Origin: Synaphobranchus kaupii
Taxonomy: Eukaryota > Chordata > Actinopteri > Anguilliformes > Synaphobranchidae
DNA length: 64,000 nt
Reading direction: 5' to 3'
NCBI GenBank assembly: GCA_029718625.1
Contig: CM056397.1
Span: 1,612,001 to 1,676,000, forward strand
Both the position numbers and the translations under genes were made by a program. This document shows, piece after piece, positions 44,176 to 56,387 of this stretch (its first letter is position 1; each line of letters starts with the position of its first letter). The notes under the pieces are model-generated. The model did no database searches and was not told the DNA's origin. It worked only from the letters and a program-made list of their open reading frames with translations.

Positions 44176-45190
44176 ATCCACCGCCTCGTTCAGCCCCGGT
44201 AAGTTACGGCCCTCGATAGCCGTTCGTTGGGCACCAGGACTTTTAAGGAGACCACGGGTTCTTTAACCATGCGCTCCTTCCACAAGGGCCATTTGGAACT
44301 TATCCAGTTCTCTTTAGTCGATTCCCCTAGTTTTGGGGCATTGTTGGTTGGCCCGGCACAGCCCACATATTAATTGGGGTGGTGACAAAGCTGTCATCCT
44401 CCAATGTGGGTCTTGGTGTCAGCTGACGGTTCCCCTCACATCTCCTGGGCGGGGCTCTCGCTCTGAGCTTAGTTCACTCAGTGACCTTGAGGAGGCTAAT
44501 TCCCTGCCTGATGAAGATAGCTCTGCTCCTTTCTCTGAGGAGGGGAGGAGGAGCTTAGACTGGGACTCACTGGTCGACAGGAATTCTCTTTGGGGCGAGG
44601 GTTCACTTGACGAGGTTTCTAACTCCAAGAGTGCGTGGGGTCCCTCGCCTGATTGCTTCCTGATTGAGAGAGCATTGAAGTGGCAGGGATGGTTGATTTA
44701 CCTTTGGCAGTTAATATACCAGTTGGGTACACTGACCGCACTGACAGGGACCCGGCTCCGAACCCATTATGCCCGCCATGCAGATTTTGGCCCTGGATAG
44801 GTGGGACATTGATTCCGTCTGTTCGGTTTGCGCCCGCAATGATGGTTCACGACACCCACCCTCGGGTCTCTTACGCCCCTTTCCCACCCCCAGTCGTTCA
44901 TGCAGGCGCGTTTGTACGCCGCTTCCGTGCGCCATGGCTGAACGAAAGATTTCGGCCGACCGGCGTCACTGCCTGGCTCCTTTCTTCCAGGTTGGGCAAT
45001 GGGTTTGGCTCTCCATGTGGGATCTTCCGTTGTGCATGGAGTCTCGCAAACTCGCACCATGATTTGTGGGTCCATTTAAAATAATCCGGAGGATAAACCC
45101 GATCACTGTGCGACTACAGCTGCCGCGCTCCATGTGCGTCCATCCCAACGTCCACGCCTCCCGGTTGAAGCCGGTGCTGGTCATTTTTGC
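44176..45190 (+). pseudogene. Gypsy element 1 pol remnant, RT and RNase H deleted
   Basis: WLARHSPHINWG (near 44345) is the segment between protease and RT. The RT core, YxDD motif and RNase H are absent. At about 44800 the sequence resumes in the integrase zinc domain (SVCARNDGSRHPPSGLLRPF) and then directly in the integrase C-terminal region (RLYAASVRH near 44910, then FFQVGQWVWLSMWDLP, and near 45135 MCVHPNVHASRLKPVL). Two internal deletions removed RT/RNase H and the DDE core. No 3' LTR is seen. Confidence 0.7.
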
Positions 45191-45325
45191 CCATGCGACC
45201 GTCTAACGTTTTCCGGTTGTTTGATTGTTTATCAGTCATGACCAAAAATAACTGGTTTCCACAACGTCTGAATCTTGACAATGTATGAACGTGAACAAAA
45301 AGACATAGTTGCATTGTCACTTAGT

Positions 45326-46337
45326 TGTCACGATCGCCTCCACCCTCCCAGTTCGCCTTCCCTTTTGTTTTCCGTGTTTTCCTCCCTCTCGTTCCATGTC
45401 TCAGTTTCTTGTGTTTTCCTGTTGTGCAGGCTGGGCGTGGCTTCCCTACTCGTTTCCCCGTTTCCACTGCATTGTCTCTCAACCAATCACTCGCCATTCT
45501 CACTCACATTCCACACGCTGCTCATTCAGTCACACATGCATTCTCACGCATTAATTACCTCATTTACCCGCATATATATTCTCTCTTCTCTGTCTGTCTC
45601 GTTGGCAGTTCATACTCTTGTTTGTTCGTGAATTTTGTACTCGGCCAGTGTTTTCCCGTATTCTGTTTGCTTGCTTGTTGTTTATCCATCCATCCATCCA
45701 TTATCTAACCCGCTTATTCCTGGTCAGGGTCGCGGGGGGTGCTGGAGCCTATCCCAGCATGCATTGGGCGAGAGGCAGGAATACACCCTGGACAGGCCGC
45801 CAATCCATCGCAGGGCACACACACCATTCACTCACACACTCATACCTATGGGCAATTGAGAGTCTCCAACTAGCCTAACCTGCATGTCTTTGGACTGTGG
45901 GAGGAAACCGGAGTACCCGGAGGAAACCCACGCAGACACGGGGAGAACATGCAAACTCCACACAGAAAGGCCCCTAGCCGGGATTCGAACTCGGTATCTT
46001 CTTGCTGTGAGGTGACAGTGCTAACCACTGCACCACGTGCCGCTAATGCTTGTTGTTTAACTTTGTCAATTTAGTCACCATATCCCGCCAGCCTGCTTGT
46101 TCCTGTTCAGCTTCCACTCGCTTTCTCCTGCTGCTGCAATACCCCGGTTGTTGTCCGCCATCAGTCCTGCTCCTGTTCCTGCGGCATCAGCCTCCCCTTA
46201 GTGCCTAACCACGCTTCCAGACCCTCACCTATATTTCCCCCCTGTGTGTGTTTAATAAGCGTGCTCCACGGAGTTTATCATTGAGTCTGTCTCCGAGTCC
46301 TGCATTTGGGTCCACAACATTGAAGGGAGTTCTAACA
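45326..46337 (+). mobile_element. 5' LTR of Gypsy element 2
   Basis: Starts TGTCACGATCGCCTCCACCC, ends GGAGTTCTAACA, preceded by TTAGT (45321-45325). The 3' LTR end is followed by TTGGT, a likely 5 bp target duplication with one change. It carries a TTTAATAAGCG polyadenylation-type signal near 46251. A SINE (45685-46047) interrupts it; without that insertion it is about 640 bp. Confidence 0.85.
45685..46047 (-). mobile_element. tRNA-derived SINE, copy 2, in the Gypsy 5' LTR
   Basis: Flanked by GCTTGTTGTTTA on both sides (45673-45684 and 46048-46059). Minus-strand head GTGGTGCAGTGGTTAGCACT (A-box) and GAGTTCGAATCCCGG (B-box), body with GTTTGCATGTTCTCCCCGTG, tail of GGATGGATGGAT. The 3' LTR of the same retrotransposon lacks it, so it inserted after the retrotransposon did. 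Confidence 0.9.
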
Positions 46338-46354
46338 GAATGAACTGGCTAACT

Positions 46355-47330
46355 ATGGACCCAGCGAACTCGGAGCAGCTCCACCACACCCTCACTTGCC
46401 AGGGAGCCGTCATCACCAAACAGGGATGCCACCGAGAGGAGATCCAGGAGGCCCTGAAGTAGGTGATTGACCAGGTGGGTCAGATGGGCTCTCTTGACCC
46501 AGTTGGCAGTGCAGGCACCGCTCCCCAGGCTACATCCAAGTCAGTCTACACCTGTGGTTGAGGCGTCCGCTGCTGTTCCATCTCTGCCTCCCACGAACCC
46601 CTCTTTGGTGCCAGCTGCTTCCCCGGGCCGGGAGCCCTGCGTGCCGTACCCGGAACACTACCTAGGGGATCTGGGGAAGTGCAAGAGTTTCCTGCTGCAG
46701 TGCGACATTGTCTTCTGGCTGCAGCCAGCTTCCTATTCCACCAACGCAAGCAAGATCGCGTTCATTATGGCCAGCCTAGGAGACAACGCCCGGGAATGGG
46801 CCACTGCAGTTTGGGACAGCCAGCTCCCCGCCAGCAATCACTTCCACACCTTCGTCCTGGAGATGCGCCGCGTCTTCGACCACCCGGTCTGCGGGCGTGA
46901 CACTACCCAGCGCCTTCTCCAACTTCGCCAGGGTAACCGCAGCGTGGCGGAGATGGCGGTGCTGTTCCGGATTCTGGCGGCGGAGGCCGGGTGGAACGAT
47001 TCCACCCTCCAAGGGGTCTTCCTCCCTCTCCGAGCCTCGAAGGACGAGTTGGCCACGCGTGAGGATTCCAGCTCGCTGAACACCCTGATTACCCTCGCCA
47101 TTTCACTGGCCAACCGCATATGAGCCCGCGCTCGGGAGAGGTCGGGCCGCCAGGGGTTGCCAACCCTTCCACTTCGCTCTTCTGCCTGGAGCCCTTCTAC
47201 TTCCCCGGTGCAGGACCCACTAGGTGAGGAACCCATACAGCTAGGCACTACATCCATTGAGAAGGCTGAACGCCACTCTGGCGATTGCTTCTACTGCGGT
47301 TCCCCGGGCCACCGCATCGCCTCTTTTCCG
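46355..47330 (+). pseudogene. Gypsy element 2 gag
   Basis: Starts MDPANSEQLHHTLTCQGAVI, stops at 46460, and continues in another frame (46467-47123) with the capsid-like segment CKSFLLQCDIVFWLQP, KIAFIMASLGDNAREWATAV, FVLEMRRVFDHPVCGRD and LLQLRQGNRSVAEMAVLFRI, typical of Metaviridae gag. A zinc knuckle follows (DCFYCGSPGHRIASF, near 47283); its last cysteine is replaced by phenylalanine. It would form the particle shell. It is broken by stops and a frame change. Confidence 0.8.
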
Positions 47331-47389
47331 ATTCGCCCAAAAGGGGGGGCTCGTCGCCCAGACAGGCATTCCTACCGTGCCTCTCACCA

Positions 47390-50131
47390 GCCCGCTCACT
47401 GCCTTCACCCTGGATGGCAACCTACTAGCCCGGGTCACGCACACCACCATTCCACTGCAACTGATCCTGTCCGGTAACCACCACGAAACTTCTCGTCATC
47501 ACCTCTTCTCAGTCTACCCTGGTCCTGGGCCAGCTGTCACTCCATTTACACAATCCACACCTCAATTGGGAGACCTCCCGGGTTCAGGAATGGAGTTCCA
47601 AGTGCCATGCCTCCTGTCTCCGTTCCGCCTTGCCCCCGTCCGGGGAAGTCAAGATGCCCCTCTGTGTTCTTCAGTCTGACATTTCCATGGTCCCTCACCA
47701 GTATCATGACCTATCACTTGTGTTCAATAGATCTCTTGCCCTGTCATTACCTCCGCACAGACCCTACAACTGCGTGATTGACCTGCTGCTCGGAGCTCCG
47801 TTGCCTTCTAGCCGCCTCTACAACCTGTCAGCCCCCGAGAAGGCATCCATGGAGACCTATATACACGACTCTGGCGGCAGGTATAATCCGACCCTCTTCA
47901 TCCCCTGTGGGAGCCGGTTTCTTCTTTGTGGGTAAGAAGGACGGCTCACTCCGCCCCTGCATCGACTACCGCGGCCTCAATGCCATCATTGCGATAAATA
48001 CCCTCTACTCCTCATTAATTCTGCTTTTTTGAACCCCTCAATGGTGCCACCATCTTTACGAAGCTCGACCTCCGAAACGCCTACCACCTGGTCCGGATCC
48101 GAGAGGGGGACGAGTGGAAGACCGCTTTCAATACCCCCCTGGGGCACTTCGAATACCGGGTGGTCCCGTTCTGGCTCGCTAACGCCCCAGCTGTGTTCCA
48201 GGCCCTCGTAAATGTCCTCTGCGACCTGCTCAACCGGTCAGTGTTCGTCTACCTCGACGACATACTCAATATTTTCTAAAACCCCCCAGGATCATGTACT
48301 GCACGTCTGCCAAGTTCTCCAAAGGCTGCTGGAGAATAAACTGTATGTGAATGCAGAGAAGTGCTACTTCCATGTTCCCACCATGTCGTTCCTGGGGTTT
48401 GTGATCGAAGAGGGGAGGATCAAGCCCGACCGCTGAGATCCAGGCAGTGAAGGAGTGGCCCCGTCTCACTACCCGCAGACAGCTCCAGCAGTTTCTGGGG
48501 TTTTCTCATTTTTACCGCCGCTTCATCCGTGGCTATAGTCAGATTGCTACCCCTCTCACTAACCTGACTTCCTTGTCTGTTCCGTTTGTCTGGTCCCCTG
48601 CTGCTAATCAAGCCTTCACTTCCCTTAAATCCAGATTCTCTGCCACCCCTGTCCTCTGCCACCCCGATCCCACCCGCCAGTTCATCGTCGAGGTAGATGC
48701 ATCCGACACCGGTATGGGCGCCATCCTGTCCCAACGGTCTGCCCTGGATCAGAGGGTCCACCCATGCGCCTTCTTCTCCCGCCATCTGAACCCGGCCCAG
48801 CGGAACTACGACGTGGGGGATCGCGAGCTGCTACCTATCAAGCTCGCCCTGGAGGAGTGGAGGCACTAGCTGGTGGGGGCTGAGGAACCATTCCTCGTTT
48901 TCACTGATCACCGCAACCTACAATACATCCGGTCTGCCAAGAGACGGAACTCCCGCCAGGCCCGCTGGTCTGTTATTCACCTGTTTCCGCTTCACTATCA
49001 CCTACAGACCCGGTTCCCGCAACACCAAGCCCGACGCCCTTTCCCGACGGTGAAGGCTGCCCAGGTACGTCACCCTGAGCACCGCTCCAACCCTAACTCC
49101 TGCCTATTTGTCCCCGACTCCGTCCGCTCTCAGGTCCTCCAGTGGGCCCACGCCTCCCACCTGTCCTGCCACCCTGGCATTACCTGGACCATCGCCCTGG
49201 TGAGGAGGAGCTTTTGGTGGCCCACGCTGAGTGGGGATACCCGTGCATTTGTCCTTGCCTGTCCCGTCTGCGCCAGGAGCAAGGCCTCCCTCCAGCCTTC
49301 CGCCGGTCTCCTGTGCCCCCTTCGTCCATGGAGCCTCATTGGGGTGGACTTCGTCTGTGGCCTTCCCCCCTCTGATGGTAACACTACTATTCTGACGGTC
49401 ATCGACCGCTTTTATAAAGCAGTCCACTTTGTCCCTCTCCCAAGCACCCCTCTGCATCTGAGACCGCGGAGCTCCTATTGCAGCACGTGGTGAGGTTGCA
49501 AGGGATCCCCTTCGACATAATCTTGGATCGTGGGCCCCAGTTCTCCTCCCTCTGGAAGGCCTTTTGCCGGGCTCTGGGGACCTCCGCCAGTCTCTCCTCC
49601 GGGTACCACCCACAGACCAACGGGCAGACAGAGCGTGCCAACCAGGATGTGGGATACGCCCTGCGGTGCATGTCGGCCCGCAACCCCTCCTCCTGGAGCA
49701 AGTTCCTGCCCTGGGTGGAGTATGCCCATAACTCCCTGAAGAGCTCCTCCACCCAGATGTCCCCCTTTGACTGCTCCTTGGGGTACCAGCCTCCCTTGTT
49801 TCTGGTCCAGGAGGAGGAGGTTGCTGTCCCATCTGTCTGGGCCCATCTCCGGTGCTGCCGCAAGGTCTGGCACGCCACATGCACCGCCCTCCTATGCACC
49901 TCCTCCCACAACCAACGCCTGGCAGACCTTCACCGGACCGCAGCCCCATGTTACACCTCAGGTCAACAGGTCTGGTTGTTCACCTCCTTCATCCCGCTTC
50001 AAGCCACATCCTGCAAGCTTCAACCCCAGTTCATTGGTCCCTACCCCATCCTGACTGTCATGAATCCCTCCACCGTCAAGCTCCACCTCCCCGCAGCCCT
50101 CAAGATCCACCCTGTGTTTCACGTCAGCTAA
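47390..50131 (+). pseudogene. Gypsy element 2 pol (protease, RT, RNase H, integrase)
   Basis: All pol domains in order, with several frameshifts and stops. Reverse transcriptase: [18 protein letters not shown] (about 47935), [20 protein letters not shown] and the catalytic FVYLDDIL (YLDD at 48250-48261), then [15 protein letters not shown]. RNase [15 protein letters not shown], then [13 protein letters not shown] followed by a stop, then [10 protein letters not shown]. Integrase: HHCC finger ([18 protein letters not shown]), core [37 protein letters not shown] and [14 protein letters not shown] (the three acidic residues are present), ending at HPVFHVS. A 20th-century-style active copy is excluded by the stops. 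Confidence 0.85.
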
Positions 50132-50341
50132 ATAAAGCCAGTCTCCTCCAGCCTACTCTGCCCTCCTTCCGATCCCCCTCCACCCACCTGCATCATTCAC
50201 AACGCTCCCGAATACACATTTGGTCATACATTTTGGTCATATAAATATGACGTGATGCTTCATTTTTTTTAAAAATGAGGCGCAACTTTGACGTTTCCTT
50301 CAAATACAACAAAAACAACATGGCATGGCATGAGTGGGGCG

Positions 50342-50561
50342 CAGGGTTGCCAGATCTTGTAAGACTTCCCAGCCAAATGGAAACTCAGAACTAGCCCAAA
50401 TTATAGGCTATTTTTAACCAAAACCGACGTATTTTAAAAAGAAATCATCATGTTTTTACTTTTTAAAATAAGTGCGTGCTTTGCGACTTTTCATTTTTAC
50501 CTGTGACTGCACTTTGAAAGTATCCCAATTTATCTGTAAATCCACGGACTTGGCAACACTG
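50342..50561. mobile_element. hAT-type MITE in the 3' part of Gypsy element 2
   Basis: Ends CAGGGTTGCCAGATCTTG and the inverse CAGTGTTGCCAAGTCC. Flanked by GTGGGGCG (50334-50341) and GTGGGATG (50562-50569), matching at 6 of 8 positions, as expected of an aged hAT duplication. 220 bp, non-coding. Confidence 0.6.
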
Positions 50562-50714
50562 GTGGGATGTCTTCTGACCTGCTTACGACACTTCCACAGT
50601 GCGGTTGGAAAGTAGTATGTCGGATATTTGTCGCGGACTGTTAAACAGTGCACATTAAACAGCACACTTCTGCCAGTGCACTGTTCGCAGGAGACAGGCT
50701 CTGATTCGGATGCA

Positions 50715-51266
50715 GCCCATGTCTCAGTTTCTTATGTTTTCCTGTTGTGCAGGCTGGGCGTGGCTTCCCTACTCGTTTCCCCGTTTCCACTGCATTATCT
50801 CTGAACCAATCACTCGCCATCCTCATTCACATTCCACACGCTGCTCATTCATTCACACAAGCATTCTCACGCCTTTGGCATTAATGACCTAATTTATCCG
50901 CATATATATTCTCCCTTCTCTGTCTGTCTCGTTGCCAGTTCGTACTTTGTTCATGAATCTTGTACTCGGCCAGTGTTTTCCCGTATTCTGTTTGCTTGCT
51001 TGTTGTTTAACTTTGTCAGTTTTGTTTCTGTATCCCGCCAGCCTGCTTGTTCCTGTTCAGCTTCCACTCGCTTTCTCCTGTTGCTGCAATACCCCGGTTG
51101 TTGTCTGCCATCAGTCCTGCTCCTGTTCCTGCGGCATCAGCCTCCCCTTAGTGCCCAACCCCGCTTCCAGACCCTCACCTATATTTCCCCTGTGTGTGTT
51201 TAATAAACATGCTCCATGGAGCTCATCATTGAGTTTGGGTCCACAACATTGAAGGGAGTTCTAACA
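50715..51266 (+). mobile_element. 3' LTR of Gypsy element 2, missing its start
   Basis: Matches the 5' LTR from ATGTCTCAGTTTCTT to the end GGAGTTCTAACA, without the SINE and without about the first 80 bases. A stretch of about 500 bases at 50215-50714, including a hAT MITE, sits where the pol-LTR junction should be. About 25 bases are also missing near the 3' end relative to the 5' LTR (GAGTCTGTCTCCGAGTCCTG segment). Confidence 0.8.
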
Positions 51267-51271
51267 TTGGT

Positions 51272-52479
51272 AATGTTATCAGGACAATTGAGAAATGAAT
51301 GCAAGACAATGTAGAAACCAGACATCATACTGCCATCATTAAAAATATGTGGTAGCAACGTGTCCTTTGAGTTCTATTTGAATTATTGTGTAAAAGTTAA
51401 AAATTAGACAGTGGATCAATGTGTTTTACCTGACGTTGTGAATCTTTCTCAAAATTGCCAACACTTTAATGTCATTATTTGACCGGCTCATAAACGTCGG
51501 TACTCAAGATACAGCTCAACGTAGGAACCAGGACACATGTTAAATAACGTTATTATACAAGCTCATACAAGTTGTATCAGGATAACTGCTTAATGGTTTA
51601 AAAAGAACACTGCAACGCGACACCTTTTTCCTTATCAAAAGAGGAGCATTAAGAGGGAGAAGAACAGCTTAGATGCATGAAATGCGTGTTCCTGCCAATA
51701 CTATATCATCATCGCCGTTGTTGTTTTTGTTGTGATGTAGTCCTCTTTCCATGTAAGAAATAATTATAAGCACTTTTTCAATTCTGGGAGTTCGCAATGA
51801 CTCGATTTCGTACCGCTCTGCAAATGACAACGTCAATTCTGACTCCAGCTCCACATAAGAAAGAGCATGCCAATCTTTATAAAAATCATAAACTATTTAT
51901 TTATCATAATAAATTGTTATCTATTTTATTCGAGCTACAGGCAGGTGTCGATCCGGGGACTCGTTAAGCAACGGCTAGAAAACTTTTAATTCGTAGTAGG
52001 CCTAGTTACACTGTTCAAATTACAAATGCATAAAAAATAAAGATTATTTTTTGCTCGCAATGTGTTAGCCGATAATCAAATCAATAAATTAAAGCAGCCT
52101 AGGCCTAGAACTCCCACAGAAGATGCACATCTTAACAAGTTATGAACATCAACAAGCATAGGCAGATACTCAGGTTCAGATATTCATATCAAATGATATA
52201 TTCAACAGAAGCGATTATCAGAGAGCGATCAACGAAGGAATGCAAATGTAACATAACACCCCGGTTTTATAAAAAAAGATTGCACATCATTCTTTGAAAA
52301 AAGTGCAGGCCTATTTTCTGGCTAGAGTGTGTGTGTGTGTTCTGTGGCACCACGTGATCATATGTGGCTCTGGAAATATGTAGGCTACTTCCGGCGTTTA
52401 ATGTTCAAATCCCACTCCGCCGCATCTGATTCTTTTTGTCTTTTATAAATTATTATTCTCGTGAAGAGGATAATGCTTT
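51272..52479. other. Unassigned stretch
   Basis: A/T-rich sequence, short GT run at 52328-52340. No gene or family recognised. Confidence 0.3.
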
Positions 52480-52539
52480 CCATCAGAAGATATGAAAAAC
52501 CTAAAATGATCAGTGAACTGAGGGCGATTTTATAAGAAC

Positions 52540-52690
52540 TGCGGCAGGCATGGCGAAAAAGATTTTGCAAAGGTGAGATTCGAACTTGCACCACCACAAA
52601 AGGGAGAACCGACAGCGGGAGAAGCAACTGCTTAAAACAATGCGCCACCAGAGAATTCTGAAGAAGAGTGTATCCTAAGGCTTTAAGAGG
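52540..52690 (-). repeat. tRNA-like sequence, possible retroposon head
   Basis: Minus strand: CTGGTGGCGCATTGTTTTAA (A-box-like) and GCAAGTTCGAATCTCACC (B-box), separated by a length that would suit a tRNA with a long variable arm. Stems pair poorly, so it is not a functional tRNA gene. It lies head to head with the copy at 52905-53075. Confidence 0.4.
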
Positions 52691-52904
52691 CAAGTTTTTA
52701 TGAGTGCAAGAAGTTTAGAGCTCTATGTAAACTGTCGCTTTAAGGCAAAGGGTTTGCGGAACTGTAGGGTGTGGTTGTGAGGGCATCGTTCTGATAGCAC
52801 TTTGGAACTTTGAGAGTGCTATATTTGTTCTGCTAGTGTGGAGTTTAGCTGAAACATTGGTAGATCTAAATAGTAACGTTATGTCAACTGGTCAACAATG
52901 GCCT

Positions 52905-53075
52905 TAGCCTTGTGGTTTGAGTCATGACTTTCACACTGTAGACTCGTGTTCCAGCCCCGCCAAATCCCTACCGCACATGTTATGCTTTTCACATGTAAGA
53001 ATGTTCTTTTCACACTAAATAATGTATTATTATTGCAAAGGCAAAGAAATTGAACAATATTAATTGTTAAATGTT
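52905..53075 (+). mobile_element. tRNA-headed retroposon, copy 3
   Basis: Head GCCTTGTGGTTTGAGTCATG and GTGTTCCAGCCCCGCC (weak B-box), tail TTATTATTGCAAAGGCAAAG, then GAACAATATTAATTGTT, the same tail as copies 1 and 2 at 27.5-28.0 kb. The head again differs from theirs. Confidence 0.45.
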
Positions 53076-54261
53076 TAAATTATACTTCGGCTAAACAGAG
53101 GTCAGACATGGTCCGGTACTTGCTACCACCTGTCACTTTCCCCATTAGCTTATATAGCTTCCCCCTTTACAGCTAGCATAAGTCATACAGTAGCTTAAAA
53201 AATAATGATTCTCACGTGTGGCAACCTTGTCATTTCGCAACAACTTTACTGATCAAACGTCGCAAGACCAACATTATCAATTATACAGGCAAGATAAATG
53301 ATGGTCAGTTTCACCGTTCATGTCCATTTAAGTAAGTGTTTATAACTTTATTTCCTTATGCAATATTAACCCTTTCGCGCGTACCATCACAAATATGTGA
53401 CGCGGTATGTCAAAACCAGGCGGAATTGGGCAGAGCTACGAATGGAGGAACAGCTGCAAAATGCCTTGAGGGTGAATTTTAGGGGTTTAGAGATTTTTGG
53501 ACATTTATGATGCTACAAATATTAAAATGTTCTGTAAAAGTTTCTAACTGAAATTTTATCGACAAAGTATTTTTTTAAACACTTTTAGAGAGGCATATAA
53601 TTTCACAAAATGATGCCTTGTTCGAGATTTTGCTTGGAAATGACGCCAAATTTAGCGTAACTTCGAGCTCACTTGCTAACGTAAAATCGCATGATGATAT
53701 TTTGCCAACATATTGGTTATTCAAACGGTATCTTTCTTGATGAAATAAACTATTAATTGATTATTAAAACAACAATAATCGTGAGCTTGTTTATGCACTA
53801 CAAGAGCCGCCCGATAAAGGGCGCCCCTTTTTTGACAGTACTTTCTCATCTAAAAGACGTTAAAACAAAAAAACTTAAAAGTTAGCTTATCGTTTTGTGA
53901 ACCTAATAAATATAATATGTTCAATGGTATGTGCCAGAATAATATCAGTATCGTATGTTGATCACAAAAATGTCTGGTTTCCGCCCGATAACAGGGTTCG
54001 GTACGCTAACATTGTTAACCAACTTGTTTTGTTTAAACTCAAACTTTAAAGGGCTATTTCTCAGTTTCGATGTTTCAGACGGTCCAATTTAAAATCTTAA
54101 TAACTTCGCTTTGGAATATCCGATTTGAAAAAAGAAAGCGGAGTTGTAAAGTGCAAGGTCTATGTTTTACTAATATACCAATAACTCAAAATTGACCTCT
54201 TGCCCAATTGTGCCTGGTTTTGACATACCGCATCACATATGTGATTAGAACGTATCATTTG

Positions 54262-54430
54262 CATCTTGTCCAGCACTGTCAAGTATCCGAGTACATATTT
54301 GCTAATGCAGCGCTACATTTTCAGCCTATGGGTACACGTTCACGAATCTGAGTAGGCTACGTGTTAGCATCTTGTCCTGCACGTTCAAATATCTACGTAC
54401 ATATTTGTAAATGTTATGCTACACATTTGC
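54262..54430 (+). repeat. Tandem repeat of about 108 bp in the piggyBac 5' region
   Basis: GCATCTTGTCCAGCACTGTC..GTACATATTTGCTAATG and GCATCTTGTCCTGCACGTTC..GTACATATTTGTAAATG occur 108 bases apart, diverged. Non-coding, between the left end and the transposase. Confidence 0.6.
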
Positions 54431-54795
54431 GATAATAAAGTCTTGGTTTTATTTCCATATTCGTGTACTCGTATATCGTAACGTCATTTTATCCAAACAT
54501 TTATCGAAGCAAGTAACAAAGACTGTTTTTATTTTTACATCGGCTTGTCTGGGGTGCATTTAGTTATGACGTTTTTTCCATGGCCCTGCCTGATGACGAG
54601 TGTAAACAAACATGGCTGCGTACATGACCAAATCGATAACAAGATGTTGTATTAAGACATAATTCTCAAAACAAATCTACAAATATCAGAATCGGACTGT
54701 CAGACCTTTTCATCAAATGTACTAGCATGATATAAGATGAGCAAATAAAATATTTTTACCAGAGATGCTCTTTGCTTGCATTGATTTCTATCTAA

Positions 54796-56387
54796 GTGTT
54801 CCCGCTGTTAGAATATGGGGTTACGTGCACCCATCACCTCAGTCTGAACACCAGTATCAGAGTATCAGAGAACAGTATCAGCGAGCTAGAGTACAGATGC
54901 AGAAGAAATATGTTTACAAACAGCAGGCGAAGAGAACTCACTGATGAGGAAATTAGGGAAATTTTCTTTAATTCAGATGATGAGGGTGATTACAATACTG
55001 AATCAAGTGGGAGTGACAGTGATTCTGAGGAGAGACTAACCCCAAATTTAGTTTCCCTTGAGAGGAACCCTGAGCTCGGGGAGGGAGATGACGATGTGGA
55101 GGAAAACCCTGAGGAGGGTCCATCTGTAGTCCCCTGTAGCCGCCCTGAAGGTCTGGTGCCAGTTGAGGAGGTGAGGTCCAGTGACTGGAGGACTGCCGTC
55201 GACTTCACTCCCCCTGGGCCAGGAATTGAGTTTGACAGCTCAATTTCTGGTGTCCAAAATCCTCCGGAGACTCCCACTGCAGTAAACTGCTTCAGGATGT
55301 TTCTGTCTGTAGAGACAGTGGGAGAGATTGTGGAGGAGACCAACCGATACGCCAGTGAGCAGCAGGGAAAAACAGCGATTGGCGTAATTGGAAAGCTTTC
55401 CAAATGGGTACCTACATGTGTAAATGAAGTGTACACATTCCTCGCCATTGCTCTTCTGATGGGACTGGTCAGGAAATCTACCCTGAGGGAGTACTGGAGT
55501 ACTGACCCGGTTCTCCTCACTCCATTTTTTGCCTCGGTTTTCTCCCAAGACCGTTTTTTAAATCTCCTGCGGTGTTTACATTTTGTGAACCCTGCCCATG
55601 CAGACACCAGAGACCCCCTCAATAAAATCAGAAATGTGTTCAATGCCCTCACCTCAGCCTTCAAGCGGTCCTTCATCCCATACAAGGACCTGTGCGTGGA
55701 CGAATCCCTGATGTTGTGGAAGGGTCGACTGGGATTTCGGCAATATATCCCTAGCAAGCGCTACAGGTTTGGGATAAAGTTTTTTGTCCTGTGTGATGTG
55801 GTGACGGGGTATGTGCAAGATATGGTCATTTACACTGGGCCACAACATCACTCAAATCAGTTGAAGGACTGGGGGTCTCTGGGTCTGTGGTTATGACCCT
55901 CCTGGCTCCACATCTGGGGAAAGGGCACGTCCTGTATGTGGATAATTGGTACAGCAGTCCTATGCTGTTCCAGCACTTATTCCACCAGGGGACTGGGGCG
56001 TGTGGGACAGTCCGGCTGAATAGGAGGGGGATGCCAACGTTCCCAAAAAAAATGAAGAGAGGGGAGGTCACCTTCAGGGAGAATGGCACTCAGCTGGCGG
56101 TAAAGTGGCAAGACAAGAGGGATGTGAACTTCCTCACAACTGTTCACCCCTCTTCCATGGCTCAATCTGGAAGGCTGGACCACTTCACCGGGGAGCCAAA
56201 GGTGAAACCTGCATGCGTCCTTGATTATAATAAGAAGATGGGAGCAGTGGACAGGGTGGACATGATCACCAGCTTTGTGGACTGTGCCAGAAAAAGTACA
56301 AGTGGTACAAGAAGCTGTTCTTTCACCTGCTCGACACTGCAGTCCTCAATGCCTACACTGTCCATCGAAAACTGTCTGGTAACATAA
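54796..56387 (+). pseudogene. piggyBac transposase, main part
   Basis: Transposase of the DDE_Tnp_1_7 family (PGBD-like), which excises and inserts the element at TTAA. The natural start may be the ATG at 54910 (MFTNSRRRELTDEEIREIFF) rather than 54796, because the acidic low-complexity N-terminus typical of the family follows it. Catalytic aspartates are visible in LCVDESLMLWKGR (55699-55701), VLYVDNWYSS (55941-55943) and GAVDRVDM (56250-56252, 56259-56261). A one-base frameshift lies near 55870-55890 and a second near 56283. Between them the frame 55887-56387 is open. So the copy is recently inactivated, not deeply decayed. Confidence 0.85.

Noticed and set aside
49104..49949. 281-codon minus-strand frame
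   Set aside because: Antisense shadow of the Gypsy integrase, which carries the real motifs on the plus strand.
54990..55757. 255-codon minus-strand frame
   Set aside because: Antisense shadow of the piggyBac transposase.
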